DNA of 32,140 nucleotides from an uncultured Intestinimonas sp. (GTDB lineage Bacteria; Bacillota; Clostridia; Oscillospirales; Oscillospiraceae), in the NCBI RefSeq assembly GCF_944387245.1, contig NZ_CALXEE010000021.1:1-32140 (forward strand), given 5' to 3'. Below are positions 7,886 through 15,450 of this stretch, in pieces. Below the pieces are notes generated by a model. It saw only the letters and a list, made by a program, of their open reading frames with translations, searched no databases and was not told the origin of the DNA. The translations under genes were made by a program, and so were the position numbers. How positions within the stretch are numbered: the first letter of the stretch is position 1; every line of letters begins with the position of its first letter.

Positions 7886-8533
7886 TCAGCCCTTTCGGAA
7901 GGCGCAGTCGGTCTTTCCACAGGCGGCGCAGCCGGTGGGGGGGCACCAGGGGGTGGAGGAGAGCCCCACCACGGCGGTGACCGACTTGGTGGGGGTGAGC
8001 ATCATGGCCTCGGTGGCGGTGAGGCCGATGCGCTTGGACGCCTCCAGAGCCTCCAGCAGGGGGCGTTGGAAGTCGATGGGAAAGTCCCCGTAGCCGGGGC
8101 TGAACCGGGGCCGGAGGAAGAGCCCCTCCGGGGCTACCTCACGGGCCAGACCGTCGCAGCACTCGTCGCAGTAGGCCTCCAACAGGGAGGCGGCGCAGGC
8201 CTGGAGAATGACGGCCCGGCTCACCTGCGTGACGGCCGAGCGGCGGAGGAGCCGGTCGGTCTCCGCCCCCAGGGTGGCGGCGAAGAGGTAGACCTCTCCG
8301 CAGTTTTTGAGGTGCCGGGCCAGGTAGGCGCTGGGGATGACCATGCCGGCGCAGGTCACCGTCCCATCCTCCACCGTGACGGAAAAGCGCCGCCACACCG
8401 CCCTGGGCCGGGCGGTGGCATCCAGTTCAGCGCCGCAGGAGCGGAGGGATTCCTCCAGCTGTTCGTCCACGGTCCCGCCGGGCCGGTGGAGCCCCAGGTA
8501 CCGGCGGGCCTCCTTCCAATCGATCTCAGCCAT
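7886..8533 (-). CDS. Stand-alone methionine synthase activation domain protein
   Basis: 215 residues, matching the vitamin B12-dependent methionine synthase activation domain, which binds S-adenosylmethionine and remethylates cob(II)alamin formed by accidental oxidation. Visible family signatures are RFSPGYGDFPI (about residues 146-156, corresponding to the R-x-x-PGY AdoMet-binding motif of MetH) and LTATEAMMLTPTKSVTAVVGL near 171-191. A C-terminal cluster GCAACGKTDCAF has cysteine spacing that may bind a metal or simply be structural. The start overlaps the metF stop by 8 bases (ATGGCTGA), and no good ribosome binding site is present, so translation is probably coupled to metF. It sits directly before a metH that lacks this domain, so the two proteins very likely act together. 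Confidence 0.88.
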   Translation of the reverse strand: MAEIDWKEARRYLGLHRPGGTVDEQLEESLRSCGAELDATARPRAVWRRFSVTVEDGTVTCAGMVIPSAYLARHLKNCGEVYLFAATLGAETDRLLRRSAVTQVSRAVILQACAASLLEAYCDECCDGLAREVAPEGLFLRPRFSPGYGDFPIDFQRPLLEALEASKRIGLTATEAMMLTPTKSVTAVVGLSSTPWCPPTGCAACGKTDCAFRKG

Positions 8534-9410
8534 GGGGACGGAGGATGCAGGAGAGGTTGTCCATGATCTTGGCGGCCACCTCCGGCTTGTTCATGGTGTA
8601 GATATGGATGTGCTCTACCCCGTGGGCGATGAGGTCCAGAATCTGCTCGGTGGCATAGGCGATGCCGGCCTGGCGCATGGCGGCGGGGTCGTCGCCGAAG
8701 CGGTCGGCAATGCCCTGGAGCCGGGGGGGCATGACGGTGCCGGAGAGCTCGCAGGACCGGCGGATCTGCTGGACGGTGATGACGGGCATGATGCCGGCCA
8801 CGATGGGCACGGTGATGCCCTTGTCCAGGGCTCGGAAGAGGAAGCGGTAGAGCACGTCGTTGTCGAAGAACATCTGGGTGGTGAGGAAGTCGGCGCCGGC
8901 ATCCACCTTCCGCTTCAGGTTGTCCAGGTCAGTGTAGAAGTGGGGGCACTCCACGTGGCCCTCGGGGTAGCAGGCGGCGCCGATGCACAGGTCCTGCCCG
9001 CCGGGCAGGGAGCGGATGTGGGAGATGAGCTCGTTGGCGTAGTGGTAGTGCTCCGGGGAGGGGAAGGAGGTGTCCTGGGGGATGTCGCCCCGGAGGGCCA
9101 GGATGTTTTCGATGCCGGCGGCCTGGAGCCGCTCCACCATGTCGGCCACCTGGTCCCGGGTGGAGGAGACGCAGGTGAGGTGGGCCAGGGCGGGGACCCG
9201 GTAGACGTCCTGGAGCCGGGCGGCCAGCTCCAGGGTGCGCTTGGAGGTGGAGCCGCCGGCGCCGTAGGTGACGCTGATGAAGTCGGGGGCCAGAGCGGCG
9301 GTGTCCCGGAGGACGTCCTCCACTTTGGCCAGGGCGGCGCCGGTCTTGGGGGGAAAGAGTTCACAGGAGACGGTGACCCGCCCCTGGGTAAGAAGTTGAG
9401 ATAGTTTCAT
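8526..9410 (-). CDS. metF: Methylenetetrahydrofolate reductase
   Basis: 294 residues, the usual size of bacterial MetF. The flavoprotein reduces 5,10-methylene-tetrahydrofolate to 5-methyl-tetrahydrofolate, the methyl donor used by MetH. The barrel begins VSCELFPPKTG (catalytic Glu of the family in the E-[LFV]-x-PP motif), followed by FISVTYGAGGST, ILALRGDIPQ near residue 110, GAACYPEGHVE, ADFLTTQMFFDN and IVAGIMPV. I chose ATG 9410 because AAGGAG precedes it at the right distance. First gene of the metF - activation domain - metH operon on the minus strand. No separate MetV-type zinc partner gene is adjacent, so this is not obviously the acetogen complex. Confidence 0.95.
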   Translation of the reverse strand: MKLSQLLTQGRVTVSCELFPPKTGAALAKVEDVLRDTAALAPDFISVTYGAGGSTSKRTLELAARLQDVYRVPALAHLTCVSSTRDQVADMVERLQAAGIENILALRGDIPQDTSFPSPEHYHYANELISHIRSLPGGQDLCIGAACYPEGHVECPHFYTDLDNLKRKVDAGADFLTTQMFFDNDVLYRFLFRALDKGITVPIVAGIMPVITVQQIRRSCELSGTVMPPRLQGIADRFGDDPAAMRQAGIAYATEQILDLIAHGVEHIHIYTMNKPEVAAKIMDNLSCILRPHG

Positions 9411-9442
9411 ATCGGTCTGCTCCTTGTTGTTAACTGGGGGAT

Positions 9443-9471
9443 ATTTTACCACGGTAAAGCGGCAGGCGCAA
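9443..9471 (-). promoter_or_regulatory. Promoter of the metF operon
   Basis: Minus-strand TTGCGC (9466-9471), 17 bases, TAAAAT (9443-9448). The start codon is about 33 bases further on. The gap is too short for a SAM riboswitch. Confidence 0.65.
9445..9458. promoter_or_regulatory. Palindromic operator candidate on the metF promoter
   Basis: TTTACC-AC-GGTAAA is a perfect 6-base inverted repeat that covers the -10 box of the metF promoter, the classic position for a repressor. The cognate protein is not known. Confidence 0.45.
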
Positions 9472-9490
9472 CGAAAACTTGTATCCGGGC

Positions 9491-9519
9491 TTGCAATTCG
9501 GGACGTGAAAAGCTATGAT
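9491..9519 (+). promoter_or_regulatory. Promoter of the PAP2 phosphatase gene
   Basis: TTGCAA (9491-9496), 17 bases, TATGAT (9514-9519), 29 bases before the ATG. Confidence 0.65.
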
Positions 9520-9548
9520 GAAAAAACATGACACCTGGAGGTATACCC

Positions 9549-10043
9549 ATGACCAAAGAACAATACGAGGCCATCAGCCGGCCCTTCCGGGGGCGGCCCG
9601 GCGCCGTGAAGGGGCTGAAGATCGCAAACCGCGTCCTCACCCTGAGCTGTTATCTTCTCTATCCCGCCCTGCTCCTCTGGGCCCTGGTGACCCGTGACCC
9701 CAGATTCCTCCGGCTGGTGCTGGTGCCGGCGGTCTCCTTTGTGTCCCTGAGCGTGGTCCGCCGGGGACTCAACCGCCCCCGGCCCTACGAGGCTCTGGAC
9801 ATCGTTCCCCTCATCCCCAGGGACAAGAAGGGGGAGTCCTTCCCCAGCCGCCACGTCTTTTCCGTGTTTGTTATCGCCATGACCTGGGGCTGGGTCTGCC
9901 CGCCGGTGGGTTATCTTCTGGGCGTGGTGGGGGTGCTGCTGGCCGTCACCCGGGTGGTGGCCGGCATCCACTTCCCCCGGGATGTGCTGGCCGGTGCCCT
10001 CCTGGGCGTGGCCTGCGGTTGGGTGGGCTTTTATCTCCTGTGA
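9549..10043 (+). CDS. PAP2-family membrane phosphatase
   Basis: 164-residue polytopic membrane protein of the type 2 phosphatidic acid phosphatase superfamily. The three catalytic blocks are present: a K/R-x6-RP type block around residues 70-80 (RRGLNRPRPYE), PSRHVFS near 100 (PSGH variant with Arg) and RVVAGIHFPRDVLAG near 138-152, with the catalytic His and Asp. Such proteins remove phosphate from lipid phosphates; undecaprenyl pyrophosphate recycling is common for the small ones, but the substrate cannot be fixed from sequence. Start ATG 9549 with GGAGG at 9537-9541; an earlier in-frame ATG at 9528 has no ribosome binding site. Monocistronic and divergent to metF. Confidence 0.88.
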   Translation: MTKEQYEAISRPFRGRPGAVKGLKIANRVLTLSCYLLYPALLLWALVTRDPRFLRLVLVPAVSFVSLSVVRRGLNRPRPYEALDIVPLIPRDKKGESFPSRHVFSVFVIAMTWGWVCPPVGYLLGVVGVLLAVTRVVAGIHFPRDVLAGALLGVACGWVGFYLL

Positions 10044-10049
10044 GTGCAG

Positions 10050-10094
10050 GCATAACAAAGGGAGGACCGTTTTGCGGTCCTCCCTTTGTTATGC
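10050..10094. terminator. 20-bp perfect hairpin between the PAP2 gene and livF
   Basis: A 20-base left arm (10050-10069) is perfectly repeated in inverse at 10075-10094 around a 5-base loop. It lies between two convergent genes and ends exactly at the livF stop codon. It lacks a true T run after the stem on either strand, so it is terminator-like or an mRNA 3'-end stabiliser acting in both directions. Confidence 0.7.
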
Positions 10095-10790
10095 TCAGCC
10101 CAGATAGGCCTTCTTGACGGCCTCGTCGTTGAGGAGCTCCTTGCCGGTGCCGCTCATGGTGAGCCGCCCGGTCTCCAGCACATAGGCGGTGTCCGCCGTG
10201 TGGAGGGCCATGTTGGCGTTCTGCTCGATGAGCAGGATGGTGACGCCCTGTCGGTTGATCTCCTTGATGATCTCAAAGATGCCCTTGACCACCAGCGGAG
10301 CCAGGCCCAGAGAGGGCTCATCCATCATCATGATCTTGGGCCGGGACATGAGGGCCCGCCCCACGGCCAGCATTTGCTGCTCGCCGCCGGAGAGGGTGCC
10401 CGCCGCCTGCCAGGACCGCTCCTTGAGCCGGGGAAAGAGGTCGTAGACCCACTTGATGTCGTCCTCCAGGCTGTCGGTGCGCAGGTAGGCGCCGATCTTC
10501 AGGTTTTCCAGCACCGTGAGGTCGGGGAAGACGTGCCGCCCCTCGGGCACCAGGGTGATGCCCTTGGACACGATGCGGTCGGGGGAGAGGCCGGTGATGT
10601 CCTCGGCCTGGAGGTGGATGCGCCCCGAGGCCGGCTTCACCAGTCCGGCGATGGCCCGGAGGGTGGTGGACTTTCCGGCGCCGTTGGCCCCGATGAGGGT
10701 GACGATCTCCCCCTCCGGCACCTCGAAGGTGACCCCCTTCACGGCCTCAATGCCGCCGTAGTTGACCCGCAGGTCGTCAATCCTCAGCAT
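10095..10790 (-). CDS. livF: Branched-chain amino acid ABC transporter, ATP-binding protein LivF
   Basis: 231-residue cytoplasmic ATPase, one of the two nucleotide-binding subunits of the LIV-type importer. Visible motifs are Walker A (GANGAGKST, ~33-41), the ABC signature LSGGEQQMLAVGRALMSRP (~134-152), Walker B (IMMMDEPSLGL) and the H-loop region (ILLIEQN). LPEGRHVFPDLTV and the short length are typical of LivF rather than LivG. It overlaps the livG stop by 14 bases, so translation is probably coupled. Last gene of the liv operon. Confidence 0.95.
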   Translation of the reverse strand: MLRIDDLRVNYGGIEAVKGVTFEVPEGEIVTLIGANGAGKSTTLRAIAGLVKPASGRIHLQAEDITGLSPDRIVSKGITLVPEGRHVFPDLTVLENLKIGAYLRTDSLEDDIKWVYDLFPRLKERSWQAAGTLSGGEQQMLAVGRALMSRPKIMMMDEPSLGLAPLVVKGIFEIIKEINRQGVTILLIEQNANMALHTADTAYVLETGRLTMSGTGKELLNDEAVKKAYLG

Positions 10791-11625
10791 CGTCTGCCAC
10801 CCCCAAATAAGCGTCGATGACCCGCTGGTCGTTCTGCACGACCTCCGGGGTGCCCTGGCTGATGAGCCGGCCGAAGTCCAGGACGTAGATCCGGTCGGAG
10901 ATCTGCATGACCAGATCCATGTGGTGCTCGATCATAAAGACGGAGAGGTCGTACTCCGTGCGGATCTGCCGGATGAAGTCGGTGAGCTCCTGGGTCTCCT
11001 GGGGGTTCATGCCGGCGGCCGGCTCGTCCAGGAGGAGGAGCTTGGGGTCGGTGGCCAGGGCCCGGGCGATCTCCAGCCGGCGCTGGAGGCCGTAGGGCAG
11101 GGAGGAGGCCACCTCGTCCTTCAGGTGGGCCAGGCCCTGCTCCTCCAAGAGGGCCATGGACTCCTCCCGCATCCGCTTCTCCTCCGCCCGGTTGAGGCGG
11201 AAGGTGGCGGTGAGGAAGTTCTGCTTGGCCCGCATGTGCTTGGCCACCAGCACGTTTTCAAAGACCGTGAGGGCCCCGAAAAGACGGATGTTCTGAAAGG
11301 TGCGGGCGATGCCCTTCCGGGTAATCTGGTCGGGGGTGAGGCGGACCACGCCGGTGTACTTGCCGTTGTTTTCCCCCTGGTACATGGCCTTCATCTTGCC
11401 CTGGGGGTGGTTCTCCACGATGACCTCCCCGGCCAGGCTCACCCGGCCGTTGGTGGGCTCATAGACGCCGGTCACGCAGTTGAAGGCGGTGGTCTTACCG
11501 GCGCCGTTGGGGCCGATGAGGGCCACGATCTCCCCCCGGTTCACCTCCAGGGACAGGTTGTTGACGGCTACCACGCCGCCGAACTGCATGGTGACGTCCT
11601 CCAGGCGCAGGATATTTTCAGCCAT
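10777..11625 (-). CDS. livG: Branched-chain amino acid ABC transporter, ATP-binding protein LivG
   Basis: 282 residues, starting MAENILRLEDVTMQFGG at ATG 11625, which overlaps the livM stop by 8 bases (ATGGCTGA). Walker A (GPNGAGKTT), the LivG-specific insert with GIARTFQNIRLFGALTVFENVLVA, signature LPYGLQRRLEIARALATDP, Walker B LLLLDEPAAGMNPQET and the H-loop IEHHMDLVMQISDRIYVLDFG are all present. It pairs with LivF on the cytoplasmic face of LivHM to power uptake. Confidence 0.95.
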   Translation of the reverse strand: MAENILRLEDVTMQFGGVVAVNNLSLEVNRGEIVALIGPNGAGKTTAFNCVTGVYEPTNGRVSLAGEVIVENHPQGKMKAMYQGENNGKYTGVVRLTPDQITRKGIARTFQNIRLFGALTVFENVLVAKHMRAKQNFLTATFRLNRAEEKRMREESMALLEEQGLAHLKDEVASSLPYGLQRRLEIARALATDPKLLLLDEPAAGMNPQETQELTDFIRQIRTEYDLSVFMIEHHMDLVMQISDRIYVLDFGRLISQGTPEVVQNDQRVIDAYLGVADDAED

Positions 11626-12787
11626 TGTGCTCACCAGCCTTTCGGGCGGTCTTTTTCGGCCTTGGCCGGAAGAGGTCGGGCAGCTCCTTGTCGCCCATGA
11701 GGCCACGGCGGAAGAAGAGGACCACGATCATGATGATGATGGAGAAAACCACCATCCGGAAGCCGGTGCGGAGGAAGGGGACCTTGACGCCGAAGATCCA
11801 CATCTCGGAGTCCAGGAAGCGGAGCCACCACTCGCTGGCCGCCACGTAGAGGAAGGTGGCGATGCAGGAGCCGGACACGGAGCCGATGCCGCCGATGACC
11901 ACGATGAGGAGGATCTCATAGGTCATGGTGGAGGTGTACACCTTGGCCTGGGCGTTGGAGGCGTACATGGCGAAGAGGGCGCCGCCCACCCCGGCGAAGA
12001 AGGAGGAGATGCAGAAGGAGAGCATCTTGTGCTTGGCCAGGTTGATGCCCATGGCCTCGGCGGCGATCTCGTCCTCCCGGATGGCCTTGAAGGCCCGGCC
12101 GTAGGAGGAGTTGATGAGCATGACGATGACGGCGATGCACAGGATGGCCACCAGGAAGGGGACAAAGGCGGACAGGCGCAGGATCACCTCGCCGTCGGCG
12201 TTCTTGATGTTGAAGCTGGTGAAGGTGGGGATCTGGGTGATCATGTTGGCGCCGTTGGTCACGGGGCCCAGGGCCTGCCACTGGAAGATGGCCCGGATGA
12301 TCTCGGCAAAGCCCAGGGTGGCGATGGCCAGGTAGTCGCTCTTGAGCCGCAGCACGGGCAGGCCGATGAGCCAGGCGAAGAGGGCGGCCACGCAGCCGGC
12401 CAGAAGGATGGCCAGGGCCACGCCCAGAATGAGGCCCTGGGGGGTGTCCACCCCGCCGAACAGGTCGGGCAGGGAGAAGTTCAGGGCCGAGCCGCCGTAG
12501 AGGTAGTACACCGTGTCCTTCTGGGCCACGGGAACGGTGAGAATGGCGTAGGTGTAGGCGCCCAGGAGCATGAAACCGGCCTGGCCCAGGGAGAAGAGGC
12601 CAGTGAAGCCGTTGAGGAGGTTCATGGAGACAGCCACCAGGGAGTACACCGCGCCCTTTTTGAGCACGATGAAGAGCTGACTGGTGGAGGGGAGGGTGTT
12701 CTCCAGCACCACCACCAGGGCCAGTACCACCACGGCGGCCACCAGGCCCAGAAACGCGCCCGTCTTGTTTTTCTTTGTTTGGATCAT
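11618..12787 (-). CDS. livM: Branched-chain amino acid ABC transporter permease LivM
   Basis: 389-residue integral membrane subunit with about ten hydrophobic segments. The stretch SMNLLNGFTGLFSLGQAGFM is the hallmark of LivM, and the cytoplasmic coupling loop GRAFKAIREDEIAAEAMGI (near 228-246) contacts the ATPases. A loop of about 25 residues after AQKDTV (residues ~90-115) is longer than in the E. coli protein. The C-terminus is basic (RPRPKKTARKAG). Ribosome binding site AAAGGAGG lies upstream of ATG 12787, 15 bases after the livH stop. Confidence 0.93.
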   Translation of the reverse strand: MIQTKKNKTGAFLGLVAAVVVLALVVVLENTLPSTSQLFIVLKKGAVYSLVAVSMNLLNGFTGLFSLGQAGFMLLGAYTYAILTVPVAQKDTVYYLYGGSALNFSLPDLFGGVDTPQGLILGVALAILLAGCVAALFAWLIGLPVLRLKSDYLAIATLGFAEIIRAIFQWQALGPVTNGANMITQIPTFTSFNIKNADGEVILRLSAFVPFLVAILCIAVIVMLINSSYGRAFKAIREDEIAAEAMGINLAKHKMLSFCISSFFAGVGGALFAMYASNAQAKVYTSTMTYEILLIVVIGGIGSVSGSCIATFLYVAASEWWLRFLDSEMWIFGVKVPFLRTGFRMVVFSIIIMIVVLFFRRGLMGDKELPDLFRPRPKKTARKAGEHNG

Positions 12788-12802
12788 CTTGAGGCGCCTC
12801 CT

Positions 12803-13708
12803 TTACACTTTATCGGTGGCCTTCTCACCGAAGAGGCCGGTGGGCTTGAAGACCAGCACGATGATCAGCAGCGCGAAGGTGAAGGCGTCCACAAAGGTGG
12901 TGGCCCCCTCGAAGGGCAGGACCTTCACGAAGTTTTCGCAGATGCCGATGAGGAAGGCGCCGATGACGGCCCCGGGGATGGAGCCGATGCCGCCGAAGAC
13001 GGCGGCTACGAAGGCCTTCAGGCCGGGCATGGCGCCGGCAGTGGGGGTGACGGCCTGATAGGTGGTGAAGTAGAGCATGGAGCCCAGGGCGGCCAGGGCC
13101 GAGCCGATGACGAAGGTGGTGGAGATGACGGAGTTGATCTTGATGCCCATGAGCTGGCTGGTCTCGAAGTCCTTGGCCACCGCCCGCATGGCCATGCCCA
13201 CCTTGGTGTGGTTGATGAGCTGGGTGAGGGCCACCACCAGGATCACCACCAGGAAGGGGGTAAGGATGACCACCCACTTGATGGGGGTGCCCGCCACGGT
13301 GATGGTGTCGGACAGGAAGGGGATGGCGGGGTAGGTCATGGGCTGGCCGCCGGTGACGTAGGTGGCGGTGTTCTGGAGCAAGTAGCTCACGCCGATGGCC
13401 GAGATCATGACGCTCATGCGGGGGGCGGTGCGCAGGGGCTTGTAGGCCACCCGCTCAATGAGGAAGCCCAGCAGCACGGTCAGCACCAACACCAGGATCA
13501 GACTGACGAGGATGGTGGTGGGGGACAGGTAGGCCCCCAGGGACGAGGTCAGATAGATGCCCATGAGGCCGGCCACCATGAACACATCGCCGTGGGCGAA
13601 GTTGATGAGGCGCAGGATGCCGTAGACCATGGTGTAGCCGATGGCGATGAGGGCGTATTGACCACCCACCGAGATGCCGAACAGCAGGGTGGAGATGAAA
13701 AATTCCAT
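12803..13708 (-). CDS. livH: Branched-chain amino acid ABC transporter permease LivH
   Basis: 301-residue integral membrane subunit that forms the translocation path with LivM. Recognisable features are the N-terminal GISVGGQYALIAIGYTMVYGILRLINFAHGD, the loop MRAVAKDFETSQLMGI and the C-terminal FGGIGSIPGAVIGAFLIG. The start is ATG 13708 with GGGAGG at 13716-13721; the reading frame extends further upstream but without a usable start. 165 bases separate it from livJ, with a stem-loop between, which may lower expression of the permease and ATPase genes relative to the binding protein. Confidence 0.93.
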   Translation of the reverse strand: MEFFISTLLFGISVGGQYALIAIGYTMVYGILRLINFAHGDVFMVAGLMGIYLTSSLGAYLSPTTILVSLILVLVLTVLLGFLIERVAYKPLRTAPRMSVMISAIGVSYLLQNTATYVTGGQPMTYPAIPFLSDTITVAGTPIKWVVILTPFLVVILVVALTQLINHTKVGMAMRAVAKDFETSQLMGIKINSVISTTFVIGSALAALGSMLYFTTYQAVTPTAGAMPGLKAFVAAVFGGIGSIPGAVIGAFLIGICENFVKVLPFEGATTFVDAFTFALLIIVLVFKPTGLFGEKATDKV

Positions 13709-13807
13709 GGGATGTCCTCCCCTATGCCAGATTTGATGCCAGGCTGTCTCGAAAAGAGCGTGGTCACGGCCCCTTTCGAGGCAGCCCGACGAGGTCAGAA
13801 ATATGAG

Positions 13808-13839
13808 GCTTGGCGGGAACCCGGAGGTCCCCGCCAAGC
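13808..13839 (-). terminator. Intercistronic stem-loop between livJ and livH
   Basis: GCTTGGCGGG (13808-13817) pairs with CCCGCCAAGC (13830-13839); inner bases can add pairs. There is no T run after it on the minus strand, so it is better read as a partial terminator or RNA-stabilising hairpin that sets the ratio of binding protein to transporter. Confidence 0.55.
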
Positions 13840-13873
13840 GCATACGCTGCCTGTGGTTCAGAGACGGATATTC

Positions 13874-15103
13874 TTACTGCGCCACAGTCTGGACGCCCTC
13901 CAGCTCCCAGGCGCCGTCGTTGGTGGAGTGCTTGATGTAGGCGGTGTCACGGACGGCGTCGCCGTTGGTGTCGTCGAACTCGATGTGGCCGGACACGCCA
14001 TCATAGGTCACGTCCCACAGGGCGGCCTTGATGTCGGCGGGCTCCACGCTGCCGGCGGCCTTGATGGCCTCCAGGGCCACGTAGTAGGCGTCATAGCCCA
14101 TGGCGGACACGGCGGCGATGGTGTCGTTGCCGCCGTTGGCCTCCAGAGCGCCGTCGGCGGTGTTGATGTAGTTCTTGATGCCCTCGTCGAAGTCGGGGTT
14201 GCCGCCCTCCTGATAGAAGGTGGAGACGTAGAGCTGCACGTTGGTACCCTTGGCGGCCTCAAGGACCATGTTGTCGTCCAGGGTGTCGGAGCCCAGGAAG
14301 GGGGCCTCGATGCCAAGGTCGGCGGCCTGGGTGATGATCTGGGTGGCGTAGGCGATGGACACGGGGGTGAAGATAACGTCGGCGCCCTGGTCCTTGGCCT
14401 TGTTCAGGTAGGAGTTGAAGTCGGAGTTGTTGGTGGGGAAGGAGTCCTTGATGACGGTGCCGCCGGCGGCGGTGAAGGCCTGCTCAAAGTAGGCGATGAG
14501 GCCCTGGTCGTACTCGTTGCCCGCCTCGCCCAGGCAGTAGGCGGTGGTGGCGCTGAATTTATCCTTGGCGAAGTTGGCAAGGACGGTGCCCTGGAAGGGG
14601 TCCAGGAAGCAGATGCGGAAATAGTAGTCGTTGCCGGCGGTGACGTTGGGGTTGGTGCAGGTGACGCCGATGGCGGGGATGCCCGCGTCACCGAAGATGG
14701 GGCCGCCGGCGATGGACACGCCAGAGCCGTAGGAGCCCAGCACCAGGGCCACGCCCTCGCTGACCAGCTGGGAGGCGGCGGTGGGAGCCTTGTCGGTGGT
14801 GGAGCCGTTGTCGGCGTAGACCAGCTCCACGGAGTAGGTCTCGCCGCCCACCTCCACGGTGGGAGTCTCGGTGTTGGCGTACTGCATGCCCAGCATTTCC
14901 TTCTTGCCGCCGGAGGCGGAGTCGCCGGTGGAGGGCTCAAAGACGCCGATGCGGACCACCTTGTCGCCGCTCTGGGCGGCGGGGGCGGAGGCGTCGGGGC
15001 TGCCGGTCTCGGGGGCGGCGCTGGAGGGCGGCGTGCTGGAGCAGCCGGCCAGAGCCGTCAGGGCCAGGGAGCAGGAAAGCGCGAATGCAAGAAACTTTTT
15101 CAT
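13874..15103 (-). CDS. livJ: Branched-chain amino acid ABC transporter substrate-binding lipoprotein
   Basis: 409 residues. A lipoprotein signal (LAGC, Cys21) anchors it to the outer face of the membrane. A Ser/Ala/Pro-rich linker (22-45) leads into a type I periplasmic-binding fold of the Leu/Ile/Val family, beginning VVRIGVFEPSTGDSASGGKKEMLGMQYA. SYGSGVSIAGGPIFGDAGIPAIGVTCTNPNVT and FNSYLNKAKDQGADVIFTPVS are typical. It delivers leucine, isoleucine, valine or related amino acids to LivHM; exact ligand is not determined. Start ATG 15103 has AAGGAGGA upstream. First and probably best expressed gene of the operon (strong promoter at 15187-15215). Confidence 0.92.
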   Translation of the reverse strand: MKKFLAFALSCSLALTALAGCSSTPPSSAAPETGSPDASAPAAQSGDKVVRIGVFEPSTGDSASGGKKEMLGMQYANTETPTVEVGGETYSVELVYADNGSTTDKAPTAASQLVSEGVALVLGSYGSGVSIAGGPIFGDAGIPAIGVTCTNPNVTAGNDYYFRICFLDPFQGTVLANFAKDKFSATTAYCLGEAGNEYDQGLIAYFEQAFTAAGGTVIKDSFPTNNSDFNSYLNKAKDQGADVIFTPVSIAYATQIITQAADLGIEAPFLGSDTLDDNMVLEAAKGTNVQLYVSTFYQEGGNPDFDEGIKNYINTADGALEANGGNDTIAAVSAMGYDAYYVALEAIKAAGSVEPADIKAALWDVTYDGVSGHIEFDDTNGDAVRDTAYIKHSTNDGAWELEGVQTVAQ

Positions 15104-15138
15104 TGTTGCTGGTTCCTCCTTGTCCGTTCTGTCGGATG

Positions 15139-15151
15139 AGACAAACTGTCT
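15139..15151. promoter_or_regulatory. Inverted repeat in the livJ leader
   Basis: AGACA-AAC-TGTCT is a perfect 5-base inverted repeat about 35 bases downstream of the livJ -10 box. A related palindrome GACAAATGTC lies at 15349-15358. Possible operator pair; the regulator is unknown. Confidence 0.35.
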
Positions 15152-15186
15152 ACACATAGAGAACGATTGTCCACAGCCGTTGCTTT

Positions 15187-15215
15187 ATTATAGCAATGTG
15201 GCAGAGGAAATGCAA
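15187..15215 (-). promoter_or_regulatory. Strong sigma-A type promoter of the liv operon
   Basis: Minus-strand TTGCAT (15210-15215), 17 bases, TATAAT (15187-15192), leaving a leader of about 80 bases before the livJ start. Confidence 0.8.
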
Positions 15216-15403
15216 GTCGCTTTCCGAATAAAGATCAAATATTTTTGGGTTGTCCCAGATTTGTCCGAATTTTTCGGGGAAAACAGCAGGAGAAGCAATA
15301 CAATCCTGCATACAGCGACAAAATGAAATAAAATGTATTTCATGCGCAGACAAATGTCGACAAATTAAAGGGGAGCGAGGAGACAAGTCCCGGGCGAAAA
15401 GCG
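15216..15403. other. A/T-rich intergenic stretch upstream of the liv promoter
   Basis: No coding signal is seen. The stretch is markedly richer in A and T than its surroundings and contains a perfect inverted repeat ATGAAATA/TATTTCAT (15323-15343, 5-base centre), the palindrome GACAAATGTC (15349-15358), and repeated TTGTCC words at 15250-15266. It is probably a regulatory upstream region for liv. Confidence 0.4.
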
Positions 15404-15440
15404 GAGGACGCCCGGAAGAATCCATCTTCCGGGCGTCCTC
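15404..15440 (-). terminator. Terminator of the TetR gene
   Basis: A perfect 15-base stem (15404-15418 with 15426-15440, 7-base loop) lies just past the TetR stop codon. On the minus strand a short CTTTTC follows a few bases later. Confidence 0.75.
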
Positions 15441-15450
15441 ATATCACGAT

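Noticed and set aside
5250..8093. A 947-residue open frame on the plus strand
   Set aside because: It is antisense to metH, has Gly/His-rich low-complexity translation typical of opposite-strand G/C-rich codons, and no ribosome binding site at its start.
9411..9548. SAM or T-box riboswitch before metF
   Set aside because: The metF start lies about 33 bases from a good -10 box, leaving no room for a riboswitch, and no conserved core was seen.
10050..10094. Transposon terminal repeat
   Set aside because: The 20-base arms face each other with a 5-base loop and no gene between them; this is a hairpin between convergent genes, not element ends.
11480..15139. A 1,219-residue open frame on the plus strand
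   Set aside because: It spans antisense of livG through livJ, with Gly/His/Asp-rich sequence and no domain; the minus-strand liv genes are clear.
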